A DNA stretch of 64,000 nt, from positions 913,495 to 977,494 of the forward strand of contig NZ_LMQI01000005.1 of the NCBI RefSeq assembly GCF_001424125.1, read 5' to 3'. Source of the stretch: Cellulomonas sp. Leaf395. GTDB lineage: Bacteria > Actinomycetota > Actinomycetes > Actinomycetales > Cellulomonadaceae. A program made the translations under genes and the position numbers. The first letter of the stretch is position 1. Each line of letters starts with the position of its first letter. This document shows, piece by piece, positions 41,585 through 50,818 of this stretch. Below the pieces are notes generated by a model that was given only the letters and a program-made list of their open reading frames with translations, made no database searches and was not told the origin of the DNA.

Positions 41585-43561
41585 TCAGTCCACCGGCGCC
41601 ACCGCCGCGGCGAACTGGCTCGCGTACAGCCGCGCGTACGCGCCCTCGGCGGCGAGCAGCTCGTCGTGCGAGCCCTGCTCCACGATCGCGCCGTCCTCCA
41701 TGACCAGGATCGTGTCGGCGTCGCGGATGGTGGACAGCCGGTGGGCGATGACGAACGACGTCCGGCCGTGGCGCAGCGCGTTCATCGCCTGCTGGACCAG
41801 CACCTCGGTGCGGGTGTCCACCGAGGACGTCGCCTCGTCGAGGATGAGGATCGCCGGGTCGGCCAGGAACGCCCGGGCGATGGTGAGCAGCTGCTTCTCC
41901 CCCGCTGAGACGTTGGCGCCCTCGTCGTCGACGACGGTGGCGTACCCGTCGGGCAGCGTCCGCACGAAGCGGTCGACGTGGGTGGCCTCGGCGGCGGCGA
42001 CGATCTCCTCCTGCGTCGCACCGTCCGCGCCGTAGGCGATGTTCTCGGCGAGGGTGCCGCCGAACAGCCAGGTGTCCTGCAGCACCATCCCCATCTGCGA
42101 GCGCAGCGCGTCCCGCGTGAGGTCCCGGGTGTCGATGCCGTCGAGGGTGATCCGTCCACCGTCGACCTCGTAGAACCGCATGAGCAGGTTCACGAGCGTC
42201 GTCTTGCCGGCGCCCGTGGGTCCCACGATCGCGATCGTCTGGCCCGGCTCGGCTACCAGCGACAGGTCGCGGATGAGCGGCTTGTCGGGCGAGTAGCTGA
42301 AGGCCACGTGCTCGAACGCGACGCGTCCCCGGGTCGGCGCGACGGGCGGCGTGGCGTCCACCGGGTCGGGAGACTGCTCGTCGGCGTCGAGGAGCTCGAA
42401 CACGCGCTCCACCGACGCGACGCCGGACTGCAGCAGGTTGGCCATCGCCGCGATCTGCGTGATCGGCTGCGTGAACTGGCGGCTGTACTGGATGAACGCC
42501 TGCACGTCGCCCAGCGTCATGGTGCCCGACGCCACGCGCAGACCACCGACGACGGCGACGATGACGTAGTTGAGGTTGGCGACGAAGCCGAGCGCCGGCT
42601 GGATGATCCCGGAGATGAACTGCGCCCGGAAGCTGGAGTCGTAGAGCTTGTCGTTGCGCTCCGCGAACACCTCGGCCGCCTCGGCCTGCCGCCCGAACAC
42701 GGTCACGAGCGAGTGGCCCGTGTACATCTCCTCGATGTGGGCGTTGAGCTTGCCGGTCCAGGCCCACTGCTCCATGAACTGCGGGCGGGACCGCTTGGCG
42801 ATGGCCCCGGCGATGGCGATCGACAACGGCACGGTGACCAGCGCGATCACGGCCAGCAGCGGTGAGATGACGAACATCATCACCAGCACGCCGATCACGG
42901 TCAGGACCGAGGTGATGAGCTGCGAGAGCGTCTGCTGGAGCGTCTGCGCGACGTTGTCGATGTCGTTGGTGACGCGGCTGAGCAGCTCGCCGCGCGGCTG
43001 GGAGTCGATGTACCGCAGCGGCAGCCGCGACAGCTTGGCCTCGACGTCCCGGCGCATCGCGTAGACGGTCCGCTGCACGACCACGGCGGTGAGCCGCCCC
43101 TGCAGCCACCCGAACAGGAACGACCCCACGTAGATGACCAGCACGATCATCAGCAGCTGCCACAGCCGGTCGAAGTCGATGCCGACCCCGGGGACCGCCC
43201 CGCTGCCCGCGACGACGTCCGCGAACGTGTCCTCCCCGCTCGCGCGCAGCGCCGTGACGGCCTGGTCCGTGGTGGTGCCCGCCGGGAACGCCTCGCCCAG
43301 CTGGGTGCCGATGACGCCGTCGAAGATGATGTTCGTCGCGTCGCCCAGCAGCTTCGGCCCGATGACGGCGAGCACGACCGAGGCGATCGCGAGCACCACG
43401 ATGAGGGCCAGCGGCGCCCGCTCGGAACGCATCTCGCGCAGGAACCGCTTCGCCGACCCGCGGAAGTTCATCGACTTCTCGGTGGGCATGCCCATGTTCA
43501 TCATCGGGCCGGGGCCACGACGTGCGGCTGCCGGAGGGAGCCGCCTGGTCTCGGTGCTCAT
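41585..43561 (-). CDS. ABC exporter half, permease-ATPase fusion (second subunit)
   Basis: A 658-residue type I ABC exporter half-transporter. After a 40-residue leader it has six membrane segments with a periplasmic insertion after the first (about 85-130). The ATPase domain follows: Walker A VGPTGAGKTTLVN, signature VSAGEKQLLTIAR and Walker B ILILDEATSSVD. The signature reads VSAGE rather than LSGGQ. The ATG overlaps the stop of the first ABC gene (ATGA). The two halves probably form a heterodimeric multidrug or lipid exporter under TetR control. Confidence 0.9.
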   Translation of the reverse strand: MSTETRRLPPAAARRGPGPMMNMGMPTEKSMNFRGSAKRFLREMRSERAPLALIVVLAIASVVLAVIGPKLLGDATNIIFDGVIGTQLGEAFPAGTTTDQAVTALRASGEDTFADVVAGSGAVPGVGIDFDRLWQLLMIVLVIYVGSFLFGWLQGRLTAVVVQRTVYAMRRDVEAKLSRLPLRYIDSQPRGELLSRVTNDIDNVAQTLQQTLSQLITSVLTVIGVLVMMFVISPLLAVIALVTVPLSIAIAGAIAKRSRPQFMEQWAWTGKLNAHIEEMYTGHSLVTVFGRQAEAAEVFAERNDKLYDSSFRAQFISGIIQPALGFVANLNYVIVAVVGGLRVASGTMTLGDVQAFIQYSRQFTQPITQIAAMANLLQSGVASVERVFELLDADEQSPDPVDATPPVAPTRGRVAFEHVAFSYSPDKPLIRDLSLVAEPGQTIAIVGPTGAGKTTLVNLLMRFYEVDGGRITLDGIDTRDLTRDALRSQMGMVLQDTWLFGGTLAENIAYGADGATQEEIVAAAEATHVDRFVRTLPDGYATVVDDEGANVSAGEKQLLTIARAFLADPAILILDEATSSVDTRTEVLVQQAMNALRHGRTSFVIAHRLSTIRDADTILVMEDGAIVEQGSHDELLAAEGAYARLYASQFAAAVAPVD

Positions 43562-45303
43562 GCCGCCTCCTCCACGCTGACCTGCGAGTACACGATCTCC
43601 TGGTAGATCTCCGAGGACTCCAGCAGCTCGGCGTGCGTCCCGACGCCGACCACCAGGCCGTCCTCCATCACGACGATGCTGTCCGCGTGCCGGATCGTGG
43701 CGACGCGCTGCGCGATCACCAGCACGGTCGCGTCGCGCGTCTCCGGGGCCAGCGCAGCACGCAGCCGCGAGTCCGTCGCGTAGTCGAGTGCCGAGAAAGA
43801 GTCGTCGAAGAGGTAGATGTTCGGCCGTCTGACCAGGGCTCTCGCGATGGCGAGGCGTTGGCGCTGCCCGCCGGACACGTTGGTCCCGCCCTGCGCGATC
43901 GGTGCGTCGAGGCCCCCGTCGAGCGCCTCGACGAAGTCGCGTGCCTGGGCGACCTCGAGCGCGTGCCACAGCTCCTCGTCAGACGCCCCCGTCCGCCCGT
44001 ACTCGAGGTTGGACCGCACGGTCCCGGCGAAGAGGTACGGCTTCTGCGGGATGAGCCCGATCTGTCCCCACAGCTGGTCCGGGCTGAGCGCGCGCACGTC
44101 GACGCCGTCGATGAGGACCTCGCCCCCGGTCACGTCGAACAGCCGCGGGACGAGGTTGAGCAGCGTCGTCTTGCCGGCACCCGTGGAGCCGATGATCGCC
44201 GTCGTCTTCCCCGGTTCGGCGAGGAGGTCGACCCCGTGCAGGACCGCCCGCTCGGCGCCCGGGTAGCGGAACTCGACGCCGCGCAGCTCGAGCAGCCCGG
44301 GCCGCGACTGCGCACCCGTCCGCAGCGTCGCGGGTTGCGCGGGCGGGACGACGGAGGTCCGGGTGTCCAGCACCTCACCGATGCGCTCGGCGGACACGAC
44401 GGCCCGCGGGACCATCACGAACATCATCGTCGACATCATGACGCCCATGAGGATGTAGGCGATGTACGAGAGGAACGCGGTGAGCTGCCCGATCATCAGG
44501 GCGCCCGCGTCGATGCGCTCGGCCCCGAACCACAGGACGGCGACCGTCGTCGCGTTCAGCACCAGCATGACCGCCGGGAACATCAGCGCCATGAGCTTGC
44601 CCACGCGCAGCGACGTGTCGTAGAGGTCGGTGTTGGTGGCGGCGAACCGCTCGGCCTCGCGGCGCTCACGCACGAACGCGCGCACCACGCGGACGCCGGC
44701 GATCTGCTCACGCAGCACCCGGTTGATGGCGTCGATCCGCTTCTGCATGGACCGGAAGTACGGGATCATCCGCGTGACGATCAGGGCGATGACGATCGCG
44801 AGCACGGGCACGGCGACCAGCAGGACCGCGGACAGCCCGACGTCCTCGCGCATCGCCATGATGACGCCGCCGACCAGCAGGATCGGCGCCATGATCATCA
44901 TGGTGAACGTCAGCAGCACCACCATCTGGACCTGCTGCACGTCGTTCGTCGTGCGCGTGATCAGCGTCGGGGCACCGAACGTCGCCACCTCCTGCGCGGA
45001 GAACGTCTGCACGTGCCCGAACAGCCGCTTGCGCACGTCCCGCCCGAACGCCATCGCCGTCCTCGCGCCGAAGTAGACGGCGACCACCGCGGCGAGCACC
45101 TGCACGAGGCTGACCGCGAGCATCACGCCGCCGAGCCGCAGGATCTCCGCCGTGTCACCCTTCGCCACGCCGTCGTCGATGATCCGCGCATTGAGGGTGG
45201 GCAGGAACAGCGTCGCGATCGTCTGGACCAGCTGCAGCACGATCACGGCGACGACCGCACCCTGGTAGGGCTTGAGGTGCACCTTCAGCAGGGTGATCAG
45301 CAT
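43558..45303 (-). CDS. ABC exporter half, permease-ATPase fusion (first subunit)
   Basis: A 581-residue half-transporter with six membrane segments and a C-terminal ATPase: Walker A IGSTGAGKTTLLN, signature NVSGGQRQRLAIAR, Walker B IYLFDDSFSALD. The residue after the Walker B Asp is Asp-Ser rather than the catalytic Glu (FDDSFS), typical of the degenerate site in heterodimeric exporters; the partner keeps Glu (LDEATS). The ATG at 45303 overlaps the TetR gene end by 7 bases. Confidence 0.9.
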   Translation of the reverse strand: MLITLLKVHLKPYQGAVVAVIVLQLVQTIATLFLPTLNARIIDDGVAKGDTAEILRLGGVMLAVSLVQVLAAVVAVYFGARTAMAFGRDVRKRLFGHVQTFSAQEVATFGAPTLITRTTNDVQQVQMVVLLTFTMMIMAPILLVGGVIMAMREDVGLSAVLLVAVPVLAIVIALIVTRMIPYFRSMQKRIDAINRVLREQIAGVRVVRAFVRERREAERFAATNTDLYDTSLRVGKLMALMFPAVMLVLNATTVAVLWFGAERIDAGALMIGQLTAFLSYIAYILMGVMMSTMMFVMVPRAVVSAERIGEVLDTRTSVVPPAQPATLRTGAQSRPGLLELRGVEFRYPGAERAVLHGVDLLAEPGKTTAIIGSTGAGKTTLLNLVPRLFDVTGGEVLIDGVDVRALSPDQLWGQIGLIPQKPYLFAGTVRSNLEYGRTGASDEELWHALEVAQARDFVEALDGGLDAPIAQGGTNVSGGQRQRLAIARALVRRPNIYLFDDSFSALDYATDSRLRAALAPETRDATVLVIAQRVATIRHADSIVVMEDGLVVGVGTHAELLESSEIYQEIVYSQVSVEEAA

Positions 45304-45959
45304 CGCCCGCTCCCTTCCGTCAGGACGCCGTGCAGGACCAGGTCGGCCAGCCGGCCGGGATCGGGCGACGGGGTGTCGACGCCCCGGCGCCGGGCCTCGA
45401 CCGTGCGCATCGTGGCGCCCATGAGCACCGTGGTCAGCAGCTCGATCACGTCGTCCACGGGCAGGCGGAACCGGTCGGCGTCGGGTTCCAGCAGCCACGC
45501 GATGGTCGCGTTCACCGCCTCGGCGCCGGCCTGCTGGCGCGCTCCCCACATCCGCACGGCGGCCGCGCGGTGCTCGGCGGGCGGGCGCTCCACTCGTTCG
45601 AGCTCGTGCAGCAGCCCCATCCAGCGCATCGACTCGCCGACACGCGCGAGGCCTTGCGCCAGGACGGCAGCGACGCGGTCACGCAGGGGCAGCGAGCGGT
45701 CGATGGCCGCGAGCTCGGGGACGGAGTCCGCGGGGTCGACGGCGGCGAGCACCGCCTCACGCACGAGCGTCACCTTGTCGGTGAACACCCGGAACAACGT
45801 CCCCTCCGCGACGCCGGCAGCCTCGGCGAGCTCGCGGGAGGTCACGGCCGCCCCACGCTCCAGCAGGACCGGGCGGACGGCGAGCAGGATCGCGGCGCGA
45901 CGCTGGTCCGGCGGAAGCGGGGCTGCCCGGCCGCGGACCGGACCTGTGGTCATCTGCAT
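45297..45959 (-). CDS. TetR family repressor of the downstream ABC exporter
   Basis: A 220-residue TetR regulator. The N-terminal helix-turn-helix reads RRAAILLAVRPVLLERGAAVT with SRELAEAAGVAEGTLFRVFTDK (cited as ELAEAAGVAEGTLFRVF). The C-terminal ligand domain is variable. It is the first gene of a tightly overlapping tetR-ABC-ABC operon, so it controls the exporter and itself. TACAGT is six bases before the ATG, and a perfect palindrome lies just upstream of it. Confidence 0.9.
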   Translation of the reverse strand: MQMTTGPVRGRAAPLPPDQRRAAILLAVRPVLLERGAAVTSRELAEAAGVAEGTLFRVFTDKVTLVREAVLAAVDPADSVPELAAIDRSLPLRDRVAAVLAQGLARVGESMRWMGLLHELERVERPPAEHRAAAVRMWGARQQAGAEAVNATIAWLLEPDADRFRLPVDDVIELLTTVLMGATMRTVEARRRGVDTPSPDPGRLADLVLHGVLTEGSGRC

Positions 45960-45974
45960 CCGCCGACTGTAACT

Positions 45975-45990
45975 GAGTGAGCACTCACTC
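45975..45990. promoter_or_regulatory. TetR operator palindrome
   Basis: GAGTGAGCACTCACTC has two perfect 7-base half-sites around CA. On the minus strand it lies just upstream of the -10 TACAGT and the leaderless tetR start, in the spacer region of the promoter. Similar GAGTGA-type palindromes are common for TetR-family exporter regulators. Confidence 0.8.
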
Positions 45991-46029
45991 CGGCAAGGCC
46001 AATTCGTTCACTGTGAGCGAACATGGCGA

Positions 46030-46059
46030 GGGCCGGACCCTCGTCGTCGGATCCGGCCC
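46030..46059 (-). terminator. Hairpin after the SPFH gene
   Basis: GGGCCGGA and TCCGGCCC form a perfect 8-base stem with a 14-base loop, just downstream of the SPFH stop on the minus strand and upstream of the tetR promoter. It has no T-run, so termination efficiency is uncertain. Confidence 0.5.
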
Positions 46060-46069
46060 CACGCGTCGA

Positions 46070-47230
46070 TCAGGTGCGCGGCGCGTCCTCCGGGGGCGGT
46101 TCGGGCGTCCGCTGCGGCACCGCTCCCCCGCCGGGCCGCTGGCCCAGCTCCACCGAGGGGTTGAACGGCAGCCCGCTGAGCGTTCCCGAGGCTGTCGCGT
46201 CCGCGGTCGCGGCCGCGGACTCCCGGCGCGCCTCCGCCAGCGCCTCTGCCGGGTCCGTCAGCGTGGTGGGAGGCAGGTCGTCGCCCAGCGGCGACGTGCC
46301 CGCGGCCCGGCCCGAGTCCGGCGCGGCACCGTCGTCGGAGACCGGCCCGCCGAACCCCTTGGCGAACACACCCAGCGCGCTGGTCAGCTCCGACGGCAGG
46401 AACCACATCTTGTTCGACGGGCTCGCCGCGATCTTCGGCAGGGTCTGCAGGTACTGGTAGGCCAACAGCTTCGGGTCGGCGTCACCGCGGTGCACCGCGT
46501 CGAAGACCTGCAGGATCGCCCGCGCCTCGCCCTCGGCCGTGAGGATCGCCGCCTGGGCGCCACCCTCGGCCCGCAGGATCGCCGCCTGCTTCTCCCCCTC
46601 GGCCGTGAGGATCTGCGACTGCTTGAAGCCCTCGGCCGTGAGGATCGCCGCTCGACGATCACGCTCGGCACGCATCTGCTGCTCCATCGAGCCCTTGATG
46701 CTCTCCGGCGGGTCGATCGACTTCAGCTCGACACGGTTGACGCGCACGCCCCACCGGCCGGTGGCCTCGTCGAGCACGCCTCGCAGCTGGCCGTTGATCT
46801 GGTCACGGCTCGTCAGCGTCTGCTCGAGGTCCATCGACCCGACGACGTTGCGGAGCGTGGTCACCGTCAGCTGCTCGATGCCCTGGATGTAGTTGGCGAT
46901 CTCGTAGACCGCCGACTTCGGCTCGGTCACCTGGAAGTAGATGACCGTGTCGATGCTCACCACGAGGTTGTCGGACGTGATCACCGGCTGCGGGGGGAAC
47001 GAGACCACCTGCTCGCGCAGGTCGACGCCGGCACGCACCCGGTCGACGAACGGGATGAGCAGGTGCAGTCCGGCATCGAGCGTGCGGGAGTAGCGGCCGA
47101 GCCGTTCGACGATGATCGCGACGGCCTGCGGGACGATCTTGACCGCCCGCACGAGCGCGATGATGACGAACAGCAGCACCAGGCCCAGCACGATGAAGAG
47201 GGCGATCTGCCCACCGTTCACGTCGTCCAC
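46070..47230 (-). CDS. SPFH/band 7 membrane protein (stomatin/QmcA-like)
   Basis: A 386-residue membrane scaffold protein. One N-terminal segment (IALFIVLGLVLLFVIIALV) is followed by the SPFH domain (about 30-200: VPQAVAIIVERLGRYSRTLDAGLHLLIPF in part, ERLGRYSRTLDAGLHL). Then comes an alanine/glutamate-rich coiled coil with repeats of AAILTAEGE, and a proline-rich tail of about 90 residues. GGAGGATCC precedes the GTG at 47230. It lies 58 bases downstream of an NfeD gene; NfeD and SPFH proteins work together in membrane microdomains. Confidence 0.9.
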   Translation of the reverse strand: MDDVNGGQIALFIVLGLVLLFVIIALVRAVKIVPQAVAIIVERLGRYSRTLDAGLHLLIPFVDRVRAGVDLREQVVSFPPQPVITSDNLVVSIDTVIYFQVTEPKSAVYEIANYIQGIEQLTVTTLRNVVGSMDLEQTLTSRDQINGQLRGVLDEATGRWGVRVNRVELKSIDPPESIKGSMEQQMRAERDRRAAILTAEGFKQSQILTAEGEKQAAILRAEGGAQAAILTAEGEARAILQVFDAVHRGDADPKLLAYQYLQTLPKIAASPSNKMWFLPSELTSALGVFAKGFGGPVSDDGAAPDSGRAAGTSPLGDDLPPTTLTDPAEALAEARRESAAATADATASGTLSGLPFNPSVELGQRPGGGAVPQRTPEPPPEDAPRT

Positions 47231-47288
47231 GGATCCTCCAGGGGTCACGCACGGGCAAGGTGCCCGCGCGACATGCAGAACTGAGCTC

Positions 47289-47723
47289 TCAGAGCCCCGG
47301 AACCGGCGCGATCACCGCGGTGGCGCCGTCGATTCGCGTGACCAGCACCTCCGTGCCGGGCGGGATCGTCTGGGGAGCGTCCACCCGCGCGCTCCACACC
47401 TCGCCTGCCAGCTTGACCCGCCCGCCCTCACCCGTGACGGTCGAGACGACCACCGCCTCACGGCCGACCAGGGCCGCGGCGTTGGTCTCCACCAGCGGCA
47501 TCCGTGCCCGCAGGTGGCGCAGGAGCCACGGGCGCAACGTGAAGAGCAGCAGCACCGAGGTCAGCGCTGCGACGATGAACTGCACCGGGACCGAGGCCCC
47601 GAACAGGTAGGCGATCGCGCCGGCGATGGCTCCGCCGGCGAACATCGCGAGCACGAGGTCGAGCGACAGCATCTCCAGGATGCCCAGAGCGAGCGCCGCG
47701 CCGATCCACCACAGCCAGCCCAT
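47289..47723 (-). CDS. NfeD family membrane protein
   Basis: A 144-residue NfeD-type protein of the short class without the ClpP-like protease. Two to three membrane segments (WWIGAALALGILEMLSLDLVLAMFAGG region, cited as LALGILEMLSLDLVLAMF) are followed by a C-terminal OB fold (LVGREAVVVSTVTGEGGRV, then VLVTRIDGATAVI). It precedes the SPFH gene, forming the usual pair. TAGGAT near 47783 (minus strand) is a possible -10 with GAGGGAG before the ATG. Confidence 0.9.
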   Translation of the reverse strand: MGWLWWIGAALALGILEMLSLDLVLAMFAGGAIAGAIAYLFGASVPVQFIVAALTSVLLLFTLRPWLLRHLRARMPLVETNAAALVGREAVVVSTVTGEGGRVKLAGEVWSARVDAPQTIPPGTEVLVTRIDGATAVIAPVPGL

Positions 47724-47814
47724 GGGTCCACTCCCTCGGTCGAGCAGGTTCCGACAGCGGACCCTGCGGTCAACCGATCCTAGACGGTCTCTTTGCGAAT
47801 CTGTGGGGAAACGC

Positions 47815-48609
47815 TCAGCCCTGGGCGGAAGCCGCCCGGGCGGACCACCGACCGTCGGTGTGGTCGACCACCAGAGGGAGGTCGAACGCCCCCGACAGGG
47901 TCTCGGCGGTGAGCACCTCGTCGATCGGGCCGGCGGCGAAGGCCTTACCCTGGCGCAGCAGCAGGATGTGCGTGAAGCCGGGCGGGATCTCCTCGACGTG
48001 GTGCGTAACCAGCACCAGGACAGGTGACTTCTGGTCGCCGGCCAGCTCCGAGAGCGCCGCGACCAGCTCCTCGCGTCCGCCGAGGTCCAGGCCGGCGGCG
48101 GGCTCGTCGAGCAGCAGGAGCTCCGGGTCGGTCATGAGCGAGCGGGCGATCTGGACGCGCTTGCGCTCGCCCTCGCTGAGGGTGCCGAAGTAGCGGTCGC
48201 TCAGTTGGGCGACGCCGAACGCGGCGAGCAGGTCGGTGGCCCGTGACTCGTCGAGCGTCTCGTACGCCTCCCGCCAGCGCCCCGTGACCCCGTAGGCCGC
48301 CGTCAGCACGACGTCGCGCACCGTCTCCCCCGCCGGGATCCGGTCCGCCAGCGACGCGCTCGACAGGCCGATGCGCGGACGCAGCTCGAAGACGTCGACC
48401 CGCCCCAGGCGCGAGCCCAGCAGGTCGGCGGTGCCGGTCGAGGGGTGCATCCGGCCGGACGCGACCTGCAGCAGGGTGGTCTTGCCGGCGCCGTTGCGGC
48501 CCAGGATCACCCACCGCTCGCCGTCACGGACCGTCCACGTCACCTCGTCCAGGATCGTCGTCGTTCCCCGGCGGATCGTCACGGCCTGCAGGTCGAGCAC
48601 GTCGGTCAT
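47815..48609 (-). CDS. ABC transporter ATP-binding protein (ModF-like)
   Basis: A 264-residue single ATPase. Walker A is LGRNGAGKTTLLQ, the signature LSEGERKRVQIAR and Walker B LLLLDEPAAGLD. The C-terminal region (HTDGRWSARAA) is short. No permease gene is adjacent, so it either serves a distant transporter or acts alone, as in the ModF/YlqF-type family. TAGGGT lies seven bases before the ATG at 48609, so this start is preferred to 48615. Confidence 0.88.
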   Translation of the reverse strand: MTDVLDLQAVTIRRGTTTILDEVTWTVRDGERWVILGRNGAGKTTLLQVASGRMHPSTGTADLLGSRLGRVDVFELRPRIGLSSASLADRIPAGETVRDVVLTAAYGVTGRWREAYETLDESRATDLLAAFGVAQLSDRYFGTLSEGERKRVQIARSLMTDPELLLLDEPAAGLDLGGREELVAALSELAGDQKSPVLVLVTHHVEEIPPGFTHILLLRQGKAFAAGPIDEVLTAETLSGAFDLPLVVDHTDGRWSARAASAQG

Positions 48610-48686
48610 GGGCATGACCCTAACCGTCGATCCGGAGGGGGGCGGGCTGGTCGCCGGTGCGGTGGGTCACGTCCTACCGTGGTCCG

Positions 48687-49475
48687 GTGGACCTCACCCT
48701 CGAGCTGCCGCGCTCCGTCCTGCTCGCCCTGTGGCTGGCAGACGACAGCACCGATCGGTCGGTGCTGGTCCGCGCCGTGCAGTCCGACGACGAGCCGCAC
48801 TCCGTGCAGCGGCGGCCGGCCGCGGACGAGCCGCCCCGCGACGACGTGACGGACGAGCCGCTGAGCACGCTGCTCGACGCCTGCGACGCGTCTCCCCGGG
48901 ATGTCGCGACGGTCCTGCCGGTACCGGGCGACCCGGGGGCGACACCCGCATCGGTCAGCTCGGCCGCAACCGACGCGGGCGAGGCGGTGCTGGTGCGGAC
49001 GCCGCAGGCGTGCCTCGTCGCGGTGCCTGTGGTGCAGCGGTTCGGGTCGGCGCTGGAGCCGGGGCACCTGGTCACCTGGGAGCTCTCCGACGTGCCCGAC
49101 TGGCGGCACGCCGTGCACGCGCAGACCGGGTCGCTGCAGGACGCGGAGCGTGAGCTGCGGCAGGGGCTGCTCCAGGCGACGGAAGCCCTCGTCCGGCTCG
49201 ACATCGCCCGGTGGCGCCCCGACGCGGCCGAGGCCGTCGCCGCACTGCGCGACGTCGAGCTGCCCGCGTGGCGGCTGCCCGACGGCCTTGACGGGCGACG
49301 CGCGCGGGTGCTGGCGAGCGCGGCCCGCCTGCGGGCGATCGTCGCGCTGGCCACGCAGGACGACGGCGCCGCGGTCAACCTGTGGCAGGCCGACCAGCGC
49401 TCGACCGCACTGCGCGAGGTCGACCGGATGGCCCGCCGCGCGATGGCCGCAGCGGCGTCCCGGCTCACGGCCTGA
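48687..49475 (+). CDS. Conserved actinobacterial protein of unknown function
   Basis: A 262-residue cytoplasmic protein that I do not recognise. It starts MDLTLELPRSVLLALWLA, has an acidic stretch (about 45-75) and a helical C-terminal half rich in Arg, Ala and Leu (GLLQATEALVRLDIARWRPDAA in part, RLDIARWRPDAAEAVAALR). No catalytic motif or membrane segment is visible. The GTG start follows TACCGT by six bases. It lies between a divergent ABC ATPase and the convergent glgA gene. Confidence 0.7.
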   Translation: MDLTLELPRSVLLALWLADDSTDRSVLVRAVQSDDEPHSVQRRPAADEPPRDDVTDEPLSTLLDACDASPRDVATVLPVPGDPGATPASVSSAATDAGEAVLVRTPQACLVAVPVVQRFGSALEPGHLVTWELSDVPDWRHAVHAQTGSLQDAERELRQGLLQATEALVRLDIARWRPDAAEAVAALRDVELPAWRLPDGLDGRRARVLASAARLRAIVALATQDDGAAVNLWQADQRSTALREVDRMARRAMAAAASRLTA

Positions 49476-49478
49476 CGC

Positions 49479-50705
49479 TCACCTCAACGCGGCCCGATAC
49501 ACCTCGATCGTGCGGTCGGCGATCGCCTCCCATGTGAAGTGGTCCTCGACCCGCCGACGGGATGCCAGGCCCCACTGGGCGGTCCGGGCTGTGTTCCCGA
49601 CGACGTCCGACAGCGCGTCCGCCAGGTCGTGCACGAAACGCTCGGGGGCCACCGGGGTGCCGGTGCCGTCCTGCAGCTGGTCGATCGGGACGAGCCGACC
49701 GGTGACGCCGTCGTCGATGACCTCCGGGATGCCGCCGGTGGCGGTCCCTACGACCGGCAGCCCGACGGCCATGGCCTCGAGGTTGACGATGCCCAGCGGC
49801 TCGTAGATCGACGGGCACGCGAACACCGTCCCGTGCATGAGGACCGCGATGAGCTCGTCGCGCGGCAGCATCTGCTCGATCCAGACCACGCCGGAACGCT
49901 TGGTGCGCAGCTGCTCGACGAGCCCCGTGACCTCGGCCATGATCTGCGGCGTGTCGGGCGCCCCGGCGCACAGGACCACCTGGACGTCGGGTGGCAGCAG
50001 CTCGACCGCGCGCAGGAAGTAGGGCAGCCCCTTCTGCCGGGTGATGCGGCCGACGAAGACGACGCTCGGCCGCGACGGGTCGATGCCGAGCCGGCGCACG
50101 GTGGCGTCCGCGGCGGTCACGGCCTCGTCGTCGGTCGGGCGCTGCCACTGGTCGAGGTCGATGCCGTTGTGCACCACCTTGACCAGCGCCGGGTCGACCT
50201 TCGGGTACGCCCGCAGGATGTCCTCGCGCATCCCGCCGCTCACCGCGATGACCGCCGCCGCACCCTCATACGCCGTCTTCTCCGCCCAGCTCGACAGCGC
50301 GTAGCCACCGCCCAGCTGCTCCGCCTTCCAGGGACGCAGGGGCTCCAGGCTGTGGGCGCTGACCACGTGCGGCAGCCCGTGCAGCAGACCCGCCAGGTGG
50401 CCGCCCAGGTTCGCGTACCAGGTGTGCGAGTGCACCAGGTCCGACGCGACGCCGTCGGCCCCGACCGCGCCGACCGCGTCGGCCATCTGGAGGTCGATCC
50501 CGAACGTCTGCAGCGCGGCGTTCGCTCCGGCCAGCTCGGTGGGCACCGAGTACCCGACGACCCCGGCGGCGTCGCGCGGACCGTCGAAGCAGTGCACCCG
50601 CACGTCGATCGTGCGTTCCAGCACGCGGGTCAGGCCCGCGACATGGACGCCGGCTCCGCCGTAGACGTTCGGCGGGTACTCCCTGGTCAGCAGGTCGACA
50701 CGCAC
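49479..50705 (-). CDS. glgA: Glycogen synthase/maltose-1-phosphate synthase (GT4)
   Basis: A 408-residue GT-B glycosyltransferase of the actinobacterial GlgA/GlgM type, starting MRVDLLTREYPPNVYGGAGVHV. The second-domain donor-binding features are VFVGRITRQKGL and the ExxxxxxxE region PSIYEPLGIVNLEAMA. In this group the enzyme uses ADP-glucose to make maltose-1-phosphate or to extend glucan. The GTG at 50705 with GAGGGG nine bases upstream is preferred to the ATG at 50714. It is divergent from glgC, its supplier of ADP-glucose. Confidence 0.92.
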   Translation of the reverse strand: MRVDLLTREYPPNVYGGAGVHVAGLTRVLERTIDVRVHCFDGPRDAAGVVGYSVPTELAGANAALQTFGIDLQMADAVGAVGADGVASDLVHSHTWYANLGGHLAGLLHGLPHVVSAHSLEPLRPWKAEQLGGGYALSSWAEKTAYEGAAAVIAVSGGMREDILRAYPKVDPALVKVVHNGIDLDQWQRPTDDEAVTAADATVRRLGIDPSRPSVVFVGRITRQKGLPYFLRAVELLPPDVQVVLCAGAPDTPQIMAEVTGLVEQLRTKRSGVVWIEQMLPRDELIAVLMHGTVFACPSIYEPLGIVNLEAMAVGLPVVGTATGGIPEVIDDGVTGRLVPIDQLQDGTGTPVAPERFVHDLADALSDVVGNTARTAQWGLASRRRVEDHFTWEAIADRTIEVYRAALR

Positions 50706-50818
50706 GTCAATCATCCCCTCGCCGACCGGCACGGACGACCGGTTCTCCCGCCGACACGCTAGCGCCTGTGCGCGCGCACGCCTCGCTGTGACCGCGTCGG
50801 GGGCCTAGGGTCGTGCCC

